A stretch of 64,000 nucleotides of DNA from CAWFQB01 sp965277875 (GCA_965277875.1 CBDIDV010000002.1:2790001-2854000); one strand, 5' to 3'. Shown: positions 19,001-27,698, counted from the stretch's first letter. Notes: generated from the sequence alone by a model not told the origin. Numbers and translations are program-made.

Positions 19001-19435
19001 TACATCGGTAAGCAGCACTATATCACGGCCTCGATTGTCAAAACCGAGGAACTGCTGCTGGGCCTGCCGCCCAACAACCTGGGTGACCTGTTCGCCACCG
19101 ACCTGCGCGACCTGTTCCAGCCCACCTACAACGGCATCACGTCCGCGCTGTTTACGGGCGGCAACGCGTTCACGGCCTCCATCAAGTACGCGCCGTCCGC
19201 CGAGGGCCGCAGGGTCTGGGCATTGGCGAAGAAACTCGACACGAGCGCGCCCGACCGGGACAGCCATCGCCTGGGCGCGCTGGCCCGCCTGAGCATGAAG
19301 GCCGACGACCTGCACAAACTGGCCGTCAAGTCGCACACCCTGAGCCTGAAATCCTACAAGATCACGCAGGACGGCCTGTACAAGCGCGCGCTTGCCGTCG
19401 TGAGCGCGCCCAAGCCCCGCGACACCGACGACTAG
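16085..19435 (+). CDS. Secreted beta-propeller / phosphoesterase fusion protein
   Basis: 1116 residues; AAGGAGAG precedes the ATG. The signal peptide runs about 1-38. Residues about 45-590 are YVTN-type propeller repeats (YLYVACNGDNSLAVIDTTTN; GYFPYGVSVSADGTKV; PTGWYPTALSLASD). A PF04185-type phosphoesterase domain begins about 616 with IKHVIFILQENKTFDSMLG and includes YSDSEESDAGHQYA and HSFDDAQATLDHIHQHR. The C-terminal 70 residues are Lys/Arg-rich. The family includes phospholipase C and acid phosphatases. Here the second aspartate-rich motif is HSFDDAQ where the sister protein has IIEDDAQDG, so activity may differ. Probably co-transcribed with the PEP-CTERM gene. Confidence 0.85.
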   Translation: MRFTRKAARLATIRRRAQMGVALTLALSAVASRAANAQIDATNWGTVTAATYGTVEPNVNYPGAELFTGPNQYFDSASGTFKFKFADNNYYHGVLPNGRIVNPAGVSIQIGMNPLGTALTPDGRFLITSNDDERDGGFTSLQSTVNKGGYSLSVVDTTQNPPRVVSQIAAQVYIGLQVKTNPNGGYTLYASGGPSPANGQPGVVRLFNIAANGAITTGTPATIAITPLLPNNQGYVTNYTPLAGSNAASGASKPTGYSTAGAAITFPAGSALSPQSVDGGRYLYVACNGDNSLAVIDTTTNAVIKRIAVGYFPYGVSVSADGTKVTVSNWGIMEYKFANASYDANGNLTNVPSTGNNLPTGFFVPPASTGVGNPKSSSISIISVPGANPANASLLGSVYQGQPNGLDALYNVGDTHPSATAVVRRGAQQVLYVCKANSDAIGLISLTNNRAYADFNLSPVNVTLNDGHAVHGAYPNAIVAAPNGLRAYVAEAGINSVAVLDTTVPSAPKLLGRIPTGWYPTALSLASDANGNPTTLYVANDKGVGEDINPATNGNPTATGVESYTDGNFIFGSLQKIDLTTLVLDNTTVLANNFKTNQAAIDTSIVPIGGSASNKIKHVIFILQENKTFDSMLGNQGGPNGHFGNYASLTYNNTGNTTTPNGSAITNAQFTPVSLNTQLLATTFATAVNYYSDSEESDAGHQYAASGTASDYTEKTLLVKTGRGLLVNKNFEPEDYPEGGYLYNNAARNGVSFKLYGLEAARIVGTDTGGSSPSTIDDPLSGKAGYPQLVGGAAQKPNVNVPNSDVTSPTQGVGHAFFLNMPGLAVVGGNNPNGVPRLDRNYPGYNFNISDQRRALEFFKDFDAMIANNTLPQFLYVYLPSDHTGTPFTATNVPAPTAAQQVADGDVALGMVVNHIMQSPIYYNSADGTGTAIIHSFDDAQATLDHIHQHRTPITVISPYAKVTTPASIGNGYIGKQHYITASIVKTEELLLGLPPNNLGDLFATDLRDLFQPTYNGITSALFTGGNAFTASIKYAPSAEGRRVWALAKKLDTSAPDRDSHRLGALARLSMKADDLHKLAVKSHTLSLKSYKITQDGLYKRALAVVSAPKPRDTDD

Positions 19436-19458
19436 ACGCGCCGCCCAATAGAACCCGT

Positions 19459-19488
19459 AAGGGGAGGAACGGAACCGTTCCTCCCCTT
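19459..19488 (+). terminator. Terminator after the first phosphoesterase gene
   Basis: Perfect 14-bp stem AAGGGGAGGAACGG / CCGTTCCTCCCCTT with a 2-nt gap, followed by CACTTTTACC. Confidence 0.75.
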
Positions 19489-19530
19489 CACTTTTACCAA
19501 CGCCTAATACATCTTTAACAGAGATAGGTT

Positions 19531-19678
19531 TGTAGGGGCAGACCCCCGTGTCTGCCCAATGGGGTTCGGCCCGTGTCTGCCCAATGGGGTTCGGCCCGTG
19601 TCTGCCCAATGGGGGTTGGTTAGGTCATGTGGACAGACCCGTATAGAGGAAGGGCAGACACGGGGGTCTGCCCCTACA
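19531..19678. repeat. 27-bp inverted repeat enclosing 25-bp tandem copies
   Basis: Arms 19531-19557 and 19652-19678 are perfect reverse complements (outer end TGTAGGGGCAGACCCCCGTG). Between and overlapping them are three 25-bp direct copies at 19545-19569, 19570-19594 and 19595-19619 (core CCCGTGTCTGCCCAATGGGG). The TAGGGGC...GCCCCTA design resembles mobile palindromic repeats common in cyanobacteria and Chloroflexota. No open frame inside. Confidence 0.85.
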
Positions 19679-19778
19679 TCCGCGCATGTTCATGCGCCTG
19701 TACAACACCATTGTTAAGGCTGCTGATTAACGATGTGCCGTATGCCGAGTTTTCAGAAGTTATGAAAAGGAATTTTCG

Positions 19779-22652
19779 ATGATGAAATCTATCAAAATGC
19801 GCCGTTCTACATGGCCCACTCTGCGGCTCGCGCTTGCGGGCGGACTGGCGCTGTCCGGGTTCGCCCCCATCGCCACCTACGCGCAGAACACGCAGTTGCC
19901 GACCGGCAAAAAAATTACCCTGCCGCCTATCGGCCCGACCCAGAACGTGGGCAGCCTGCCCATGAACATGATCGCCACGCCCGACGGTCAGTACGTCATC
20001 ACGACCGACATGGGCTTTCGCCAGTCGCTTGTGGCCCTGCGCGCATCGGATGGTACGGTGGCAAGCCGCCTGGACTTTCCCAACTCCGCACAAAATCAGA
20101 CCAATGGCCTGTACTACGGCCTGGCGATCCAACCCAATGGCGACGGAACCAGTACGCTGTATGCCGCACAGGGCGGCAATGCCGGCATCGCGGTCGTGAC
20201 CGTGACGGCCAACGGCGCACTGTCGCAGACCGGAACCATCGCCATGAAGACCGGCGACTTTCCCGCCGGTCTCGCCCTTGATAATCGCGGCTATCTCTAT
20301 GTCGCGGTCAACGAGTTTTCCAGCCTGGGTGTAGACCTGCGGATCGTGACCACGCCCGGCAGCCTGGCCGTCATCAATACCCTAACGGGCTTGGAAACCG
20401 CGCGCTACAACTTCAACGCGCAGCTATCTAATTTCCCGCTGGCCGTCGCCGCGCTAAATGACGGCAGCAAAGTGTTCGTGAGCAGTCAGCGCGACGGCGC
20501 GGTGTACGTCCTCAATGCGTCAAATCCCGCCGCCACGCCCGTCCTTGCGGGCGTACTACCCACGGGCGCGCACCCCGACGCCCTGCTGCTTAATCGCGCC
20601 AAGTCCCTGCTGTATGTTGCCAATGCCCATAGCGATACCGTCACGGTCGTCAATACCGCCACGAACGCGGTTGTCGGCACGATCCTGCTGCGTCCGACCG
20701 GCGCGACCACGATTGCGGGGGCCACGCCCACCAATCTGGCCCTGTCGCCCGACGAGACCACGCTGTACGTCACGCTCGGCGACATGAACGCGGTCGCTGT
20801 CGTGGCGCTGGGCAATAACACCGTGACCGGCTACATCCCGACCGGCTGGTATCCCACGGGCGTTTATGCCACAGCCGGCAAAAAACTGCTTGTCAGCAAC
20901 GCCAAAGGCACGCAGACGCGCTACCCCAACAACTTCGCGTATGGGCCGAACGGCAGCCAGGGAACGTATGACCTGAACATCATGGAGGGCAACGTCGAGT
21001 TCATCGGCGTGCCGAACCGGGCCACGCTCGCGCTTGAGACGCAGCAGGTCGCGGCCAACAACTTTATCACGCAGACCACGGCCACGCCCGCCAATCCGCT
21101 CGCGGGCATCGGGCTTGCGGCAGGCAAGATCAAGCACGTCATCTACATCATCAAGGAAAACCGCACGTATGACCAGGTGCTGGGCGACCTGACGGACGCG
21201 CAGGGCAACCCGCTCGGCAACGGCGACCCCAGCCTGACCCTGTTCGGGCAGAGCGTCACGCCCAACCTGCACGCCCTGGCGCAGCGCTTCGTCCTGCTCG
21301 ACAACTTTTACGACTGCGGCGAGGCGAGCGGCGACGGCTGGCCCTGGAGTACGCAGGGCATCGCTACGGAATACGTCATCAAGAACCTGCCCTACAATTA
21401 CAGCGGCAGAGGCCGGCAGTACGACTTTGAGGGCCAGAACAACGGCTACCCCGTAGGCGGCTTTCCGGCCCGCAACCCTGACGGCGGACTTAACAGCGCG
21501 ATATTCCCCACCGGCGCGCCCGCCATTCCCGACGTATCCGAAGCCCCGGCGCATCACATCTGGGACAACGTTCTGAACAATATCAAATTGAACGGAACGA
21601 ACCTGACGAGCAAGTTCCGCAACTACGGCTTCTTTACCACGTTCGGCGTGGCGCAGGGCAATACGCCCCTGCTTCCCGACAACTACCCGACCGCCGTTGG
21701 CCTGCTGCCGCCCGGACATGACCTGGCGGGCAATACGGACTATGACTTCCGCCGGTTTGATACCGATTACGCCGACAGCGACGCGCCGCAGATATACCAT
21801 GACCAACTGCTTGCGAGCGGCGACGCCACAGGCGCGGCCCGCGCCCTGTACGCCACGCCCACGTATGGCAAACACAGCGCCATCAGCCGCTTCTCGGAGT
21901 TCAAAACCGAGTTTCAGCAGATGCTCGCCAACGATGCGACCGGCAATGCGGTTCCCGCGTTTATGACGGTGCGGTTTATGAAAGACCATACGGCGGGCGT
22001 GAGCGCGGGCATCCACACGCCCCGCGCCGAGGTATCCGATAACGATTATGGCGTGGGCCAGTTCGTAGACCTGCTCAGTCACAGCGCGATCTGGAACAAC
22101 ACGGCCATCTTCATCATCGAAGACGACGCGCAGGACGGCCAGGATCACGTAGACGCGCACCGCTCGACATGCTACGTCCTCAGCCCCTATATCAAGGCCA
22201 ACAGCGTAGACCACACGTTCTACAATACCGACAGCGTCCTGAAGACAATGGAACTGCTGATGGGCCTGCCGCCTATGAGCCAGTACGACGCCATCGCCAA
22301 CCCGATCCTCGACTTTGACAACACCAACAGCAACAGCGCGGTCTACAACGCCATTCTGCCCGCGCAGGCCGTTATCAACGAGATCGCGCTCAACGCGCCC
22401 AAAGGCAGCCCGCGGGCCCGGCTTGCGAAGCTCACGTCCACGATGGACTTTACGCATCCCGACAGCGCCGACCCGCGCCTGCTCAACGAGGTAATCTGGA
22501 AAAGCGTTAAGGGAATCCACAGCAATCCGCCCGCCCCGCGCCACAGCCTCGCCCTTGTCACGCCCGCGAAGCCCGGCAAAAAAGCAGGCGCGAACAAAGC
22601 CGCGACACAGTCCAAAGCCGAAGTCGCGCAGCACGACAACGACGGCGACTAA
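19779..22652 (+). CDS. Secreted beta-propeller / phosphoesterase fusion protein (second copy)
   Basis: 957 residues; AAGGAA precedes ATGATG. Signal peptide about 1-37. Propeller repeats run 45-400 (LLYVANAHSDTVTVVNTATN; GYIPTGWYPTGVYATAGKKL). The phosphoesterase domain starts about 450 with IKHVIYIIKENRTYDQVLGD and contains DNFYDCGEASGDGWPWSTQG and FIIEDDAQDGQDHVDAHRS. Both acidic metal-binding motifs (ENRTYD and EDDAQDG) are present, so this copy looks catalytically complete. It is related to the 16085 protein with the same domain order. The C-terminal tail is Lys/Ala-rich. The pseudopilin gene follows after 10 bp. Confidence 0.87.
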   Translation: MMKSIKMRRSTWPTLRLALAGGLALSGFAPIATYAQNTQLPTGKKITLPPIGPTQNVGSLPMNMIATPDGQYVITTDMGFRQSLVALRASDGTVASRLDFPNSAQNQTNGLYYGLAIQPNGDGTSTLYAAQGGNAGIAVVTVTANGALSQTGTIAMKTGDFPAGLALDNRGYLYVAVNEFSSLGVDLRIVTTPGSLAVINTLTGLETARYNFNAQLSNFPLAVAALNDGSKVFVSSQRDGAVYVLNASNPAATPVLAGVLPTGAHPDALLLNRAKSLLYVANAHSDTVTVVNTATNAVVGTILLRPTGATTIAGATPTNLALSPDETTLYVTLGDMNAVAVVALGNNTVTGYIPTGWYPTGVYATAGKKLLVSNAKGTQTRYPNNFAYGPNGSQGTYDLNIMEGNVEFIGVPNRATLALETQQVAANNFITQTTATPANPLAGIGLAAGKIKHVIYIIKENRTYDQVLGDLTDAQGNPLGNGDPSLTLFGQSVTPNLHALAQRFVLLDNFYDCGEASGDGWPWSTQGIATEYVIKNLPYNYSGRGRQYDFEGQNNGYPVGGFPARNPDGGLNSAIFPTGAPAIPDVSEAPAHHIWDNVLNNIKLNGTNLTSKFRNYGFFTTFGVAQGNTPLLPDNYPTAVGLLPPGHDLAGNTDYDFRRFDTDYADSDAPQIYHDQLLASGDATGAARALYATPTYGKHSAISRFSEFKTEFQQMLANDATGNAVPAFMTVRFMKDHTAGVSAGIHTPRAEVSDNDYGVGQFVDLLSHSAIWNNTAIFIIEDDAQDGQDHVDAHRSTCYVLSPYIKANSVDHTFYNTDSVLKTMELLMGLPPMSQYDAIANPILDFDNTNSNSAVYNAILPAQAVINEIALNAPKGSPRARLAKLTSTMDFTHPDSADPRLLNEVIWKSVKGIHSNPPAPRHSLALVTPAKPGKKAGANKAATQSKAEVAQHDNDGD

Positions 22653-22662
22653 AGGAGAAACC

Positions 22663-23517
22663 ATGCGCTCTTACACCAATGGCAGCACCAAAAACAACCG
22701 TTCCGGTTTTACGCTGATCGAACTGCTCGTCGTGATCGCGATTATAGCGATTCTCGCCGCTATCCTGTTCCCGGTCTTCGCGCAGGCCCGCGAAAAAGCG
22801 CGGCAGACAGCCTGCCTTTCCAATACCAAGCAGCTCGGCACGGCCACGCAGATGTACCTTCAAGACAACGATGAGACGCTCTTCTTTCGGGCCGCTACGA
22901 CAAGCCCGTCCATCTCCCGCAGCGGCGCGGTCGTTCCAAATTCCGCGTCCCTGCTGCCCGTCTACTGGTGGAACGCGGTCATGCCGTACATCAAGAACAA
23001 TCAGGTGTTCACCTGCCCCAGCGACGCCGCGCCCGCGCTGACCAAAGACATCAACGGCAATGCCGTCATCAAGCGGTCGTACATCGCCATTCGGGCCGCC
23101 GAGGCCCTGTCCCTATCGCAGATCGAGTTTTCCTCGGAAACCATCGTATTTACCGACAAATGGGACGTGACGGCGGGCAGCGCGCCCAAGCCGATTACCG
23201 ACAGTTGGATCGAGCCGATGAACGGCGACTTTGACTACTATCCCACGTTCAGCCGCATGGCACTGGCCGGGGACAGGCATCAGGGGGCCACAAGCTGCAC
23301 CTTCTTCGACGGCCACGCCAAAGCCATCAAGGGACAGATGATCGGGGCAAGCAAAGTCCTTACGGGCTGTACGCTGATCCACAACTACCCCGTCGTCGGC
23401 AATGGCATGTGCGACAAATCGAACGCGGGCTGCGCGAATGTGGGCAATCCCGACAACAAAGACCCCAATCATCCCATCGCGGACGCCAACATCTGCAACA
23501 GCTTTACCTATCCATAA
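22663..23517 (+). CDS. DUF1559-type pseudopilin
   Basis: 284 residues; AAGGAG precedes the ATG at 22663, 10 bp after the phosphoesterase stop, so the two are probably one operon. The type IV prepilin signal is RSGFTLIELLVVIAIIAIL with Gly/Phe cleavage and Glu+5, then FPVFAQAREKARQ. The C-terminal part has the family's H-X9-DG pattern (HQGATSCTFFDG). Such proteins are made in many paralogues in Planctomycetota and Armatimonadota and are thought to be processed by prepilin peptidase. Linkage to a secreted phosphatase suggests a surface or secretion role. Confidence 0.9.
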   Translation: MRSYTNGSTKNNRSGFTLIELLVVIAIIAILAAILFPVFAQAREKARQTACLSNTKQLGTATQMYLQDNDETLFFRAATTSPSISRSGAVVPNSASLLPVYWWNAVMPYIKNNQVFTCPSDAAPALTKDINGNAVIKRSYIAIRAAEALSLSQIEFSSETIVFTDKWDVTAGSAPKPITDSWIEPMNGDFDYYPTFSRMALAGDRHQGATSCTFFDGHAKAIKGQMIGASKVLTGCTLIHNYPVVGNGMCDKSNAGCANVGNPDNKDPNHPIADANICNSFTYP

Positions 23518-23560
23518 AGAACAAAAGGCAGCAGATAAGAGGAAAAACCGTCGTGTAACG

Positions 23561-23597
23561 CGAAATGCCGTGCGCCCCTAAAGCGCACGGCATTTCG
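23561..23597 (+). terminator. Hairpin after the pseudopilin gene
   Basis: Perfect 15-bp stem (CGAAATGCCGTGCGC and its complement), 7-nt loop, no strong T-run. Confidence 0.6.
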
Positions 23598-23638
23598 TCA
23601 TCATATCCGCCTTGCCTCTTACCGACCGGAGAACGCCA

Positions 23639-24466
23639 TTGAAAATAGGAATCAATCGCTGGACGCTGCCGCCGCACCTGCCGCTCATGGAGTGTTTCGC
23701 TCTGGTCGCGCAGGCCGGGTTTGACAGCATCGAGATCAACATTGCCGAGGACGGCGAACTTACGCCCGACACCGCCGAGCAGGAGGTGAAGGCCCTTGTC
23801 GCGCAGGCAAAGGAGGCGGGGCTGGAACTGTCGAGCCTGTCAACCGGGCTGGGCTGGCGCTACCCGATCACGTCCGGCGACGAGGCGATACGTCATCAGG
23901 GCGCAAAGTTGATCCGGGCGCAGTTACAGGCCGCGCACTGGATGGGCGTGGATACCATACTGGTCGTGCCGGGCATCGTCAACGCCGATACCGCCTACGA
24001 CGCCGCGTACAACCGCGCCCACGATGTGTTGTGGGAACTCGCCCCGCTCGCGCAAAGCCTGGGCATCGCCATCGGCGTGGAGAACGTATGGAACAAGTTT
24101 CTGCTCTCGCCGCTGGAATTTGCCGGCTTCATAGACAAGGTCAACGCCTCGGCAGGCACGACGAGCGTGGGCGCGTACTTCGATGTCGGCAACATATTGC
24201 AGTACGGCTTTCCCGACCAGTGGATCAAAATACTCGGCCCGCGCATCAAGAAAATTCATGTCAAGGATTTCAAAACAGGAGTGGGGAATATGGGCGGCTT
24301 TTGCAATCCGCTGCAAGGCGATGTGCCGTGGCAAAAGGTGAAGGACGCGCTCGACCGCATCGGCTACGACGGCTATGTCACCGCCGAGGTGGAGGGCTAT
24401 AAAATCAATTTCGAGACGGGCCTGAAACATATCAACGAAGCGCTGCGGACGGTGTTCGCCCCATGA
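23639..24466 (+). CDS. Sugar phosphate isomerase/epimerase (TIM barrel)
   Basis: 275 residues. The start is taken as TTG at 23639, with GGAG 8 nt upstream, giving LKIGINRWTLP; an in-frame TTG at 23612 lacks a site. AP-endonuclease-2-like TIM barrel: FDSIEINIAEDGEL, IGVENVWNKF, GAYFDVGNI, IKKIHVKDFK and GYVTAEVEGY supply the usual metal-binding Glu/Asp/His/Glu set. Probably a cytoplasmic sugar isomerase or epimerase. Its TGA overlaps the ATG of the MFS gene (ATGA), so uptake and isomerisation may be linked. Confidence 0.87.
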   Translation: MKIGINRWTLPPHLPLMECFALVAQAGFDSIEINIAEDGELTPDTAEQEVKALVAQAKEAGLELSSLSTGLGWRYPITSGDEAIRHQGAKLIRAQLQAAHWMGVDTILVVPGIVNADTAYDAAYNRAHDVLWELAPLAQSLGIAIGVENVWNKFLLSPLEFAGFIDKVNASAGTTSVGAYFDVGNILQYGFPDQWIKILGPRIKKIHVKDFKTGVGNMGGFCNPLQGDVPWQKVKDALDRIGYDGYVTAEVEGYKINFETGLKHINEALRTVFAP

Positions 24467-25890
24467 GCGACGTTCCCAACAGCAGTTCCCTCCATACGGC
24501 AACAGGCAGCGACATTGCCGCCACAAGCGACGCGGACAATCAGGAAAAAGAAACGCCGCCGATTACGACACCGCCCACATCTGCGCCCACTCCCACCCCT
24601 GCCCGCGCCCGTATGCGCCTGAACCGCACCGTGATCGCATTAGGCGTCGTCAGCCTGTTTACGGACATGTCCAGCGAAATGGCGTATACGCAGGTTCCGC
24701 TTTTTCTTACGTCCGTGCTGGGCGCGTCTGCCATATCGGTGGGCGTGATTGAGGGCGTGGCGGAAAGCACGGCCAGTCTGCTGCGCCTGGTGTCCGGCTA
24801 CTGGTCGGATCGTTCGGGACGCCGCAAACCGCTGACGCTGCTGGGCTATAGCCTGGGCGCGATCTCCAAGCCTTTAATGGCCCTGGCGTATGCGTGGCCG
24901 TTTGTCTTGCTGCTGCGCTTCGTGGATCGCTTCGGCAAGGGACTGCGTACCGCGCCCCGTGACGCCCTGATCGCCGAAACGACGCCCAAAGAATTGCGCG
25001 GGCGGGCGTTCGGCCTGCACCGCGCAATGGACACGACCGGGGCCGTGCTTGGCCCGCTATTGGGCATCTGGTTTCTAAGCCGTATCGCGCCCCACAATCG
25101 CCCCGCCGATCTAGGTCACAGCCTGCGGATGCTGTTCCTTTTCGCTGGTCTGCCCGGCCTGTGCGCCGTTCTCACCCTCTGGTTTGCCGTGAAAGAGCCG
25201 CAAGCAGTACGAGGAGAAAGGAAAAAGGAAGAAGGAGAAAGCCCGCAGGTACAGGGCGCACCTTCAAGCGTGAACGCCGCAACCAGTATGCCTGCTAGCC
25301 TCGGCGAACGCAAAAGCTTTTCGTACTTTCTCTCGTTCGCGTTCTGGACGGATTTGCAGCCCGCGTATCGCCGCTTTCTGCTGATTACCCTGCTGTTCAA
25401 CCTGGGCAATTTCAGCGATGCGTTTCTTGTCTTGCGCGCCCGGTCACTGGGCTTTGAGCCGACGGAAATTTTGTGGCTGTACGCGGCCTTTAACGTCGTG
25501 GAGGCGGTTCTGGGGTATGGCGCGGGTATCCTGTCCGACCGGATTGGACGCAGGCCGCTTATCATCGCGGGGTACGGCGTGTTCGCGCTTGTGTATCTGG
25601 GCTTCGCGCTCGCGCACACGAAAGCGGCTATCTGGGGGCTGTTTCTCTTGTACGGCCTGTACTACACGCTCACGCAGGGCGTACAGCGCGCCTTCGCCGC
25701 CGACATGGCCGACCCCAGACAACGCGCCACGCAGATCGGCGCGTACCATACCGTCGTCGGCATCGCCCTGCTGCCTGCAAGCGTCGTGGCCGGCCTGCTG
25801 TTCGTTCGCAGCGCCGCCCTGCCCTTCTATGTCGGCGCGGCAACGGCCCTGTTCAGCGCCCTCCTGCTGGCCGCGACAAGGAAGGTATAA
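24463..25890 (+). CDS. MFS transporter
   Basis: 475 residues with about 12 membrane spans after a 55-residue Thr/Pro-rich N-terminal tail. The family-typical loop between spans 2 and 3 is SGYWSDRSGRRKP, repeated in the second half as AGILSDRIGRRP. The central cytoplasmic loop (about residues 245-290) contains an insertion made of four purine heptamers (25213-25240), encoding a short charged RGERKKEEGE stretch. Start overlaps the isomerase stop. Likely substrate is a sugar or sugar derivative by context only. Confidence 0.85.
   Translation: MSDVPNSSSLHTATGSDIAATSDADNQEKETPPITTPPTSAPTPTPARARMRLNRTVIALGVVSLFTDMSSEMAYTQVPLFLTSVLGASAISVGVIEGVAESTASLLRLVSGYWSDRSGRRKPLTLLGYSLGAISKPLMALAYAWPFVLLLRFVDRFGKGLRTAPRDALIAETTPKELRGRAFGLHRAMDTTGAVLGPLLGIWFLSRIAPHNRPADLGHSLRMLFLFAGLPGLCAVLTLWFAVKEPQAVRGERKKEEGESPQVQGAPSSVNAATSMPASLGERKSFSYFLSFAFWTDLQPAYRRFLLITLLFNLGNFSDAFLVLRARSLGFEPTEILWLYAAFNVVEAVLGYGAGILSDRIGRRPLIIAGYGVFALVYLGFALAHTKAAIWGLFLLYGLYYTLTQGVQRAFAADMADPRQRATQIGAYHTVVGIALLPASVVAGLLFVRSAALPFYVGAATALFSALLLAATRKV
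25213..25240. repeat. Heptamer repeat inside the MFS gene
   Basis: GGAGAAA, GGAAAAA, GGAAGAA, GGAGAAA in exact 7-nt register, located in the codons of the central cytoplasmic loop. Confidence 0.8.
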
Positions 25891-25938
25891 ACTGCGAAAC
25901 ATGTCAAACAAACGAAAGAAGTACAAAAACAAGAGAAG

Positions 25939-26079
25939 CTATCCACAGATTACGCAGATGTACACAGATTAAAAAAGTATTTCAGAAAGCATTAGGAACA
26001 AAGGGCGAACGCGCCTGCTTTACGGCCTGCCTTCTGTTATGAAATCCTGTTCATCCTGCAAATCTTGTTAATCCTGTTT
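25939..26079. repeat. CAGATT-type and 9-mer ATCCTGTT-type repeats
   Basis: 25939-25970 carries spaced CAGATT/GCAGAT/CAGATT words followed by AAAGTATTTC, a 10-mer also present in the arm of the 11617-11763 element. 26044-26079 holds four 9-mers in register: ATCCTGTTC, ATCCTGCAA, ATCTTGTTA, ATCCTGTTT. It lies between two convergent MFS genes. Confidence 0.7.
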
Positions 26080-26146
26080 ATGGATTGGACGAGTCTTTTT
26101 GTATTTGTATTTTTTCGTTTGTTTCGCGTGTTCCCCGTGGTTGATG

Positions 26147-27544
26147 CTATCCGAGCGACGCGCTTTCCGGCTGAGAAGGTTTGGGGCGGTGCAGCGTAGT
26201 GAGGGCCAGCACGAACGAACCGATCAGGCACAGGCCGCACATCAGGAACGGCAGGCTGTGCGGTGGTACGGTCAGCGGGCCGAGCGCGAGTGCGCCCAGC
26301 GGGTACAGAAACGCGCTCAGGCTGCTGCCGATGATCGCGCCCACGCCCTGCGCCGTGGCGACCGCGCCTACGACCGCGCCCCGCTGACTGTCGCCGCTCT
26401 GCTCCGTGACAAGCGCCATCCAGGCGGGGAACGCGAGAACAAAACCCGTCCCGATCAGGGTTCCCAGGCCGATGAGCGTATAGCGTGACGGCATCAGCAA
26501 TAGCAGCCAATACGCGCCCACGCACAGTCCCAGGCCGATACGCACCGCCAGGGCCTTGCCGATGCGGTCGCCAAGCGTTCCCATCGGAACCGACAGCGCG
26601 CCGATAAGCAGGGCCGGTATCACAAGGGTGTTGCCAAAGACGCGCTCCGACATGTGAAAGGGGCCGAGTGGTTCGCCCGCATACGTCTTGATATACAGCA
26701 TGATGAAGCCGATGCCCAGAAACGTTACAAACGTCATCAGCAGCGTCATGGGGATGCGGGCCAGCATCCGCTTGAAGTCGGCCAGGTTAAAGCCCTCTTC
26801 CACGCCGTGCGCGTTCAGCTTTTTGGTGGGCCGCAGGGACGGAACCAGCAGGAACGCGGCCAGCGCGGTCAGCGCGAACAGCACGGCGGCGGCATAAAAC
26901 GAGGCTTCTTTCGAGACCGCGAGCGCGATATCGTGCGACATGGTGTGTCGTAACGTCTCATACGCGACGTGGTTGATGTTGCCGCCCAGCGCGGGGCCGA
27001 GCGCGATGCCCAGAATATAGGACACGTTGAACAGGCTCATGGCCGTGGCGCGTTTTTCTTCCGGCACATGGTCGCCGATCAGGCTGAACACGGCGGGCCA
27101 AAGGGCGGCCGCGCCCACGCCGTCCAGGACGCGCAGGCCGACAAGGGCGTAAGGATTATGAACGCGAGGCGTGAGCAGGGCCGTGAATGTGGATACAATC
27201 GGGCCGGCCAGTATCAGCGGCTTGCGCCCGATGCGGTCTCCGAGCGCGCCAAGCGGCCCTTTCAGTACGCCCTCGGTCAGCAGAAAGGCCGCGCCGATAA
27301 TGCCGATCCACCGTTTGGCGTCGGCTTCGGGCAGGCCGAGCGTGGGGATAAAGACGGGCATGGCCGACACGTTCACGACGGCATACGCCAGTTCCGCACT
27401 CGCCGCCACAAACACAATCGCCAGCAGCAGAATCAGAATGCTGTGCTGCCACGATGCGGCAGGCGGCGCAGCAGGTTTCTCATCGGGAAGACCGGAGTTA
27501 TCGGGCGAGGCGGCGCTCTCGGTCAGGTTGGGTTTGGCGTTCAA
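26147..27544 (-). CDS. MFS transporter (drug/sugar antiporter type)
   Basis: 465 residues, about 12 spans, with GALGDRIGRKPLILAGP between spans 2 and 3 and its counterpart MGTLGDRIGKALAV in the second half. It shows a LRVLDGVGAAALWPAVFSLI motif like that of TetA/multidrug exporters. The N-terminal 30 residues are Pro/Ala-rich. Monocistronic; convergent with the previous MFS gene. Confidence 0.85.
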   Translation of the reverse strand: MNAKPNLTESAASPDNSGLPDEKPAAPPAASWQHSILILLLAIVFVAASAELAYAVVNVSAMPVFIPTLGLPEADAKRWIGIIGAAFLLTEGVLKGPLGALGDRIGRKPLILAGPIVSTFTALLTPRVHNPYALVGLRVLDGVGAAALWPAVFSLIGDHVPEEKRATAMSLFNVSYILGIALGPALGGNINHVAYETLRHTMSHDIALAVSKEASFYAAAVLFALTALAAFLLVPSLRPTKKLNAHGVEEGFNLADFKRMLARIPMTLLMTFVTFLGIGFIMLYIKTYAGEPLGPFHMSERVFGNTLVIPALLIGALSVPMGTLGDRIGKALAVRIGLGLCVGAYWLLLLMPSRYTLIGLGTLIGTGFVLAFPAWMALVTEQSGDSQRGAVVGAVATAQGVGAIIGSSLSAFLYPLGALALGPLTVPPHSLPFLMCGLCLIGSFVLALTTLHRPKPSQPESASLG

Positions 27545-27660
27545 AACTATTCCTCAACGAATAATAGGCAATGATGTTTGATGGATGGGGCGAGACAGAA
27601 GCTCGCAACGGAAGCCGCGACTGCTTATATAACGAAAATCGCAGGCTTCTCGTTTCCTGA

Positions 27661-27698
27661 AAATGCCCTCCTGTACCCTACGAGACAGGAGGGCATTT
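27661..27698 (-). terminator. 14-bp hairpin after the Uma2 gene
   Basis: AAATGCCCTCCTGT and ACAGGAGGGCATTT form a perfect stem with a 10-nt loop, about 100 bp after the Uma2 stop; AT-rich stem ends on both sides. Confidence 0.55.

Larger units (their letters stand above)
19436..19778. other. 343-bp intergenic region with terminator and repeat element
   Basis: Holds a strong terminator (19459-19488) and a 148-bp inverted/tandem repeat element (19531-19678). About 100 bp remain before the next gene; I see no consensus promoter there. Confidence 0.7.

Noticed and set aside
19545..19619. 25-bp repeats as a CRISPR array
   Set aside because: The copies are directly adjacent with no spacers and no cas genes are near.
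20556..22664. 702-codon minus-strand frame opposite the second phosphoesterase
   Set aside because: Same reason; Val/Arg/Gly-rich composition typical of shadow frames.
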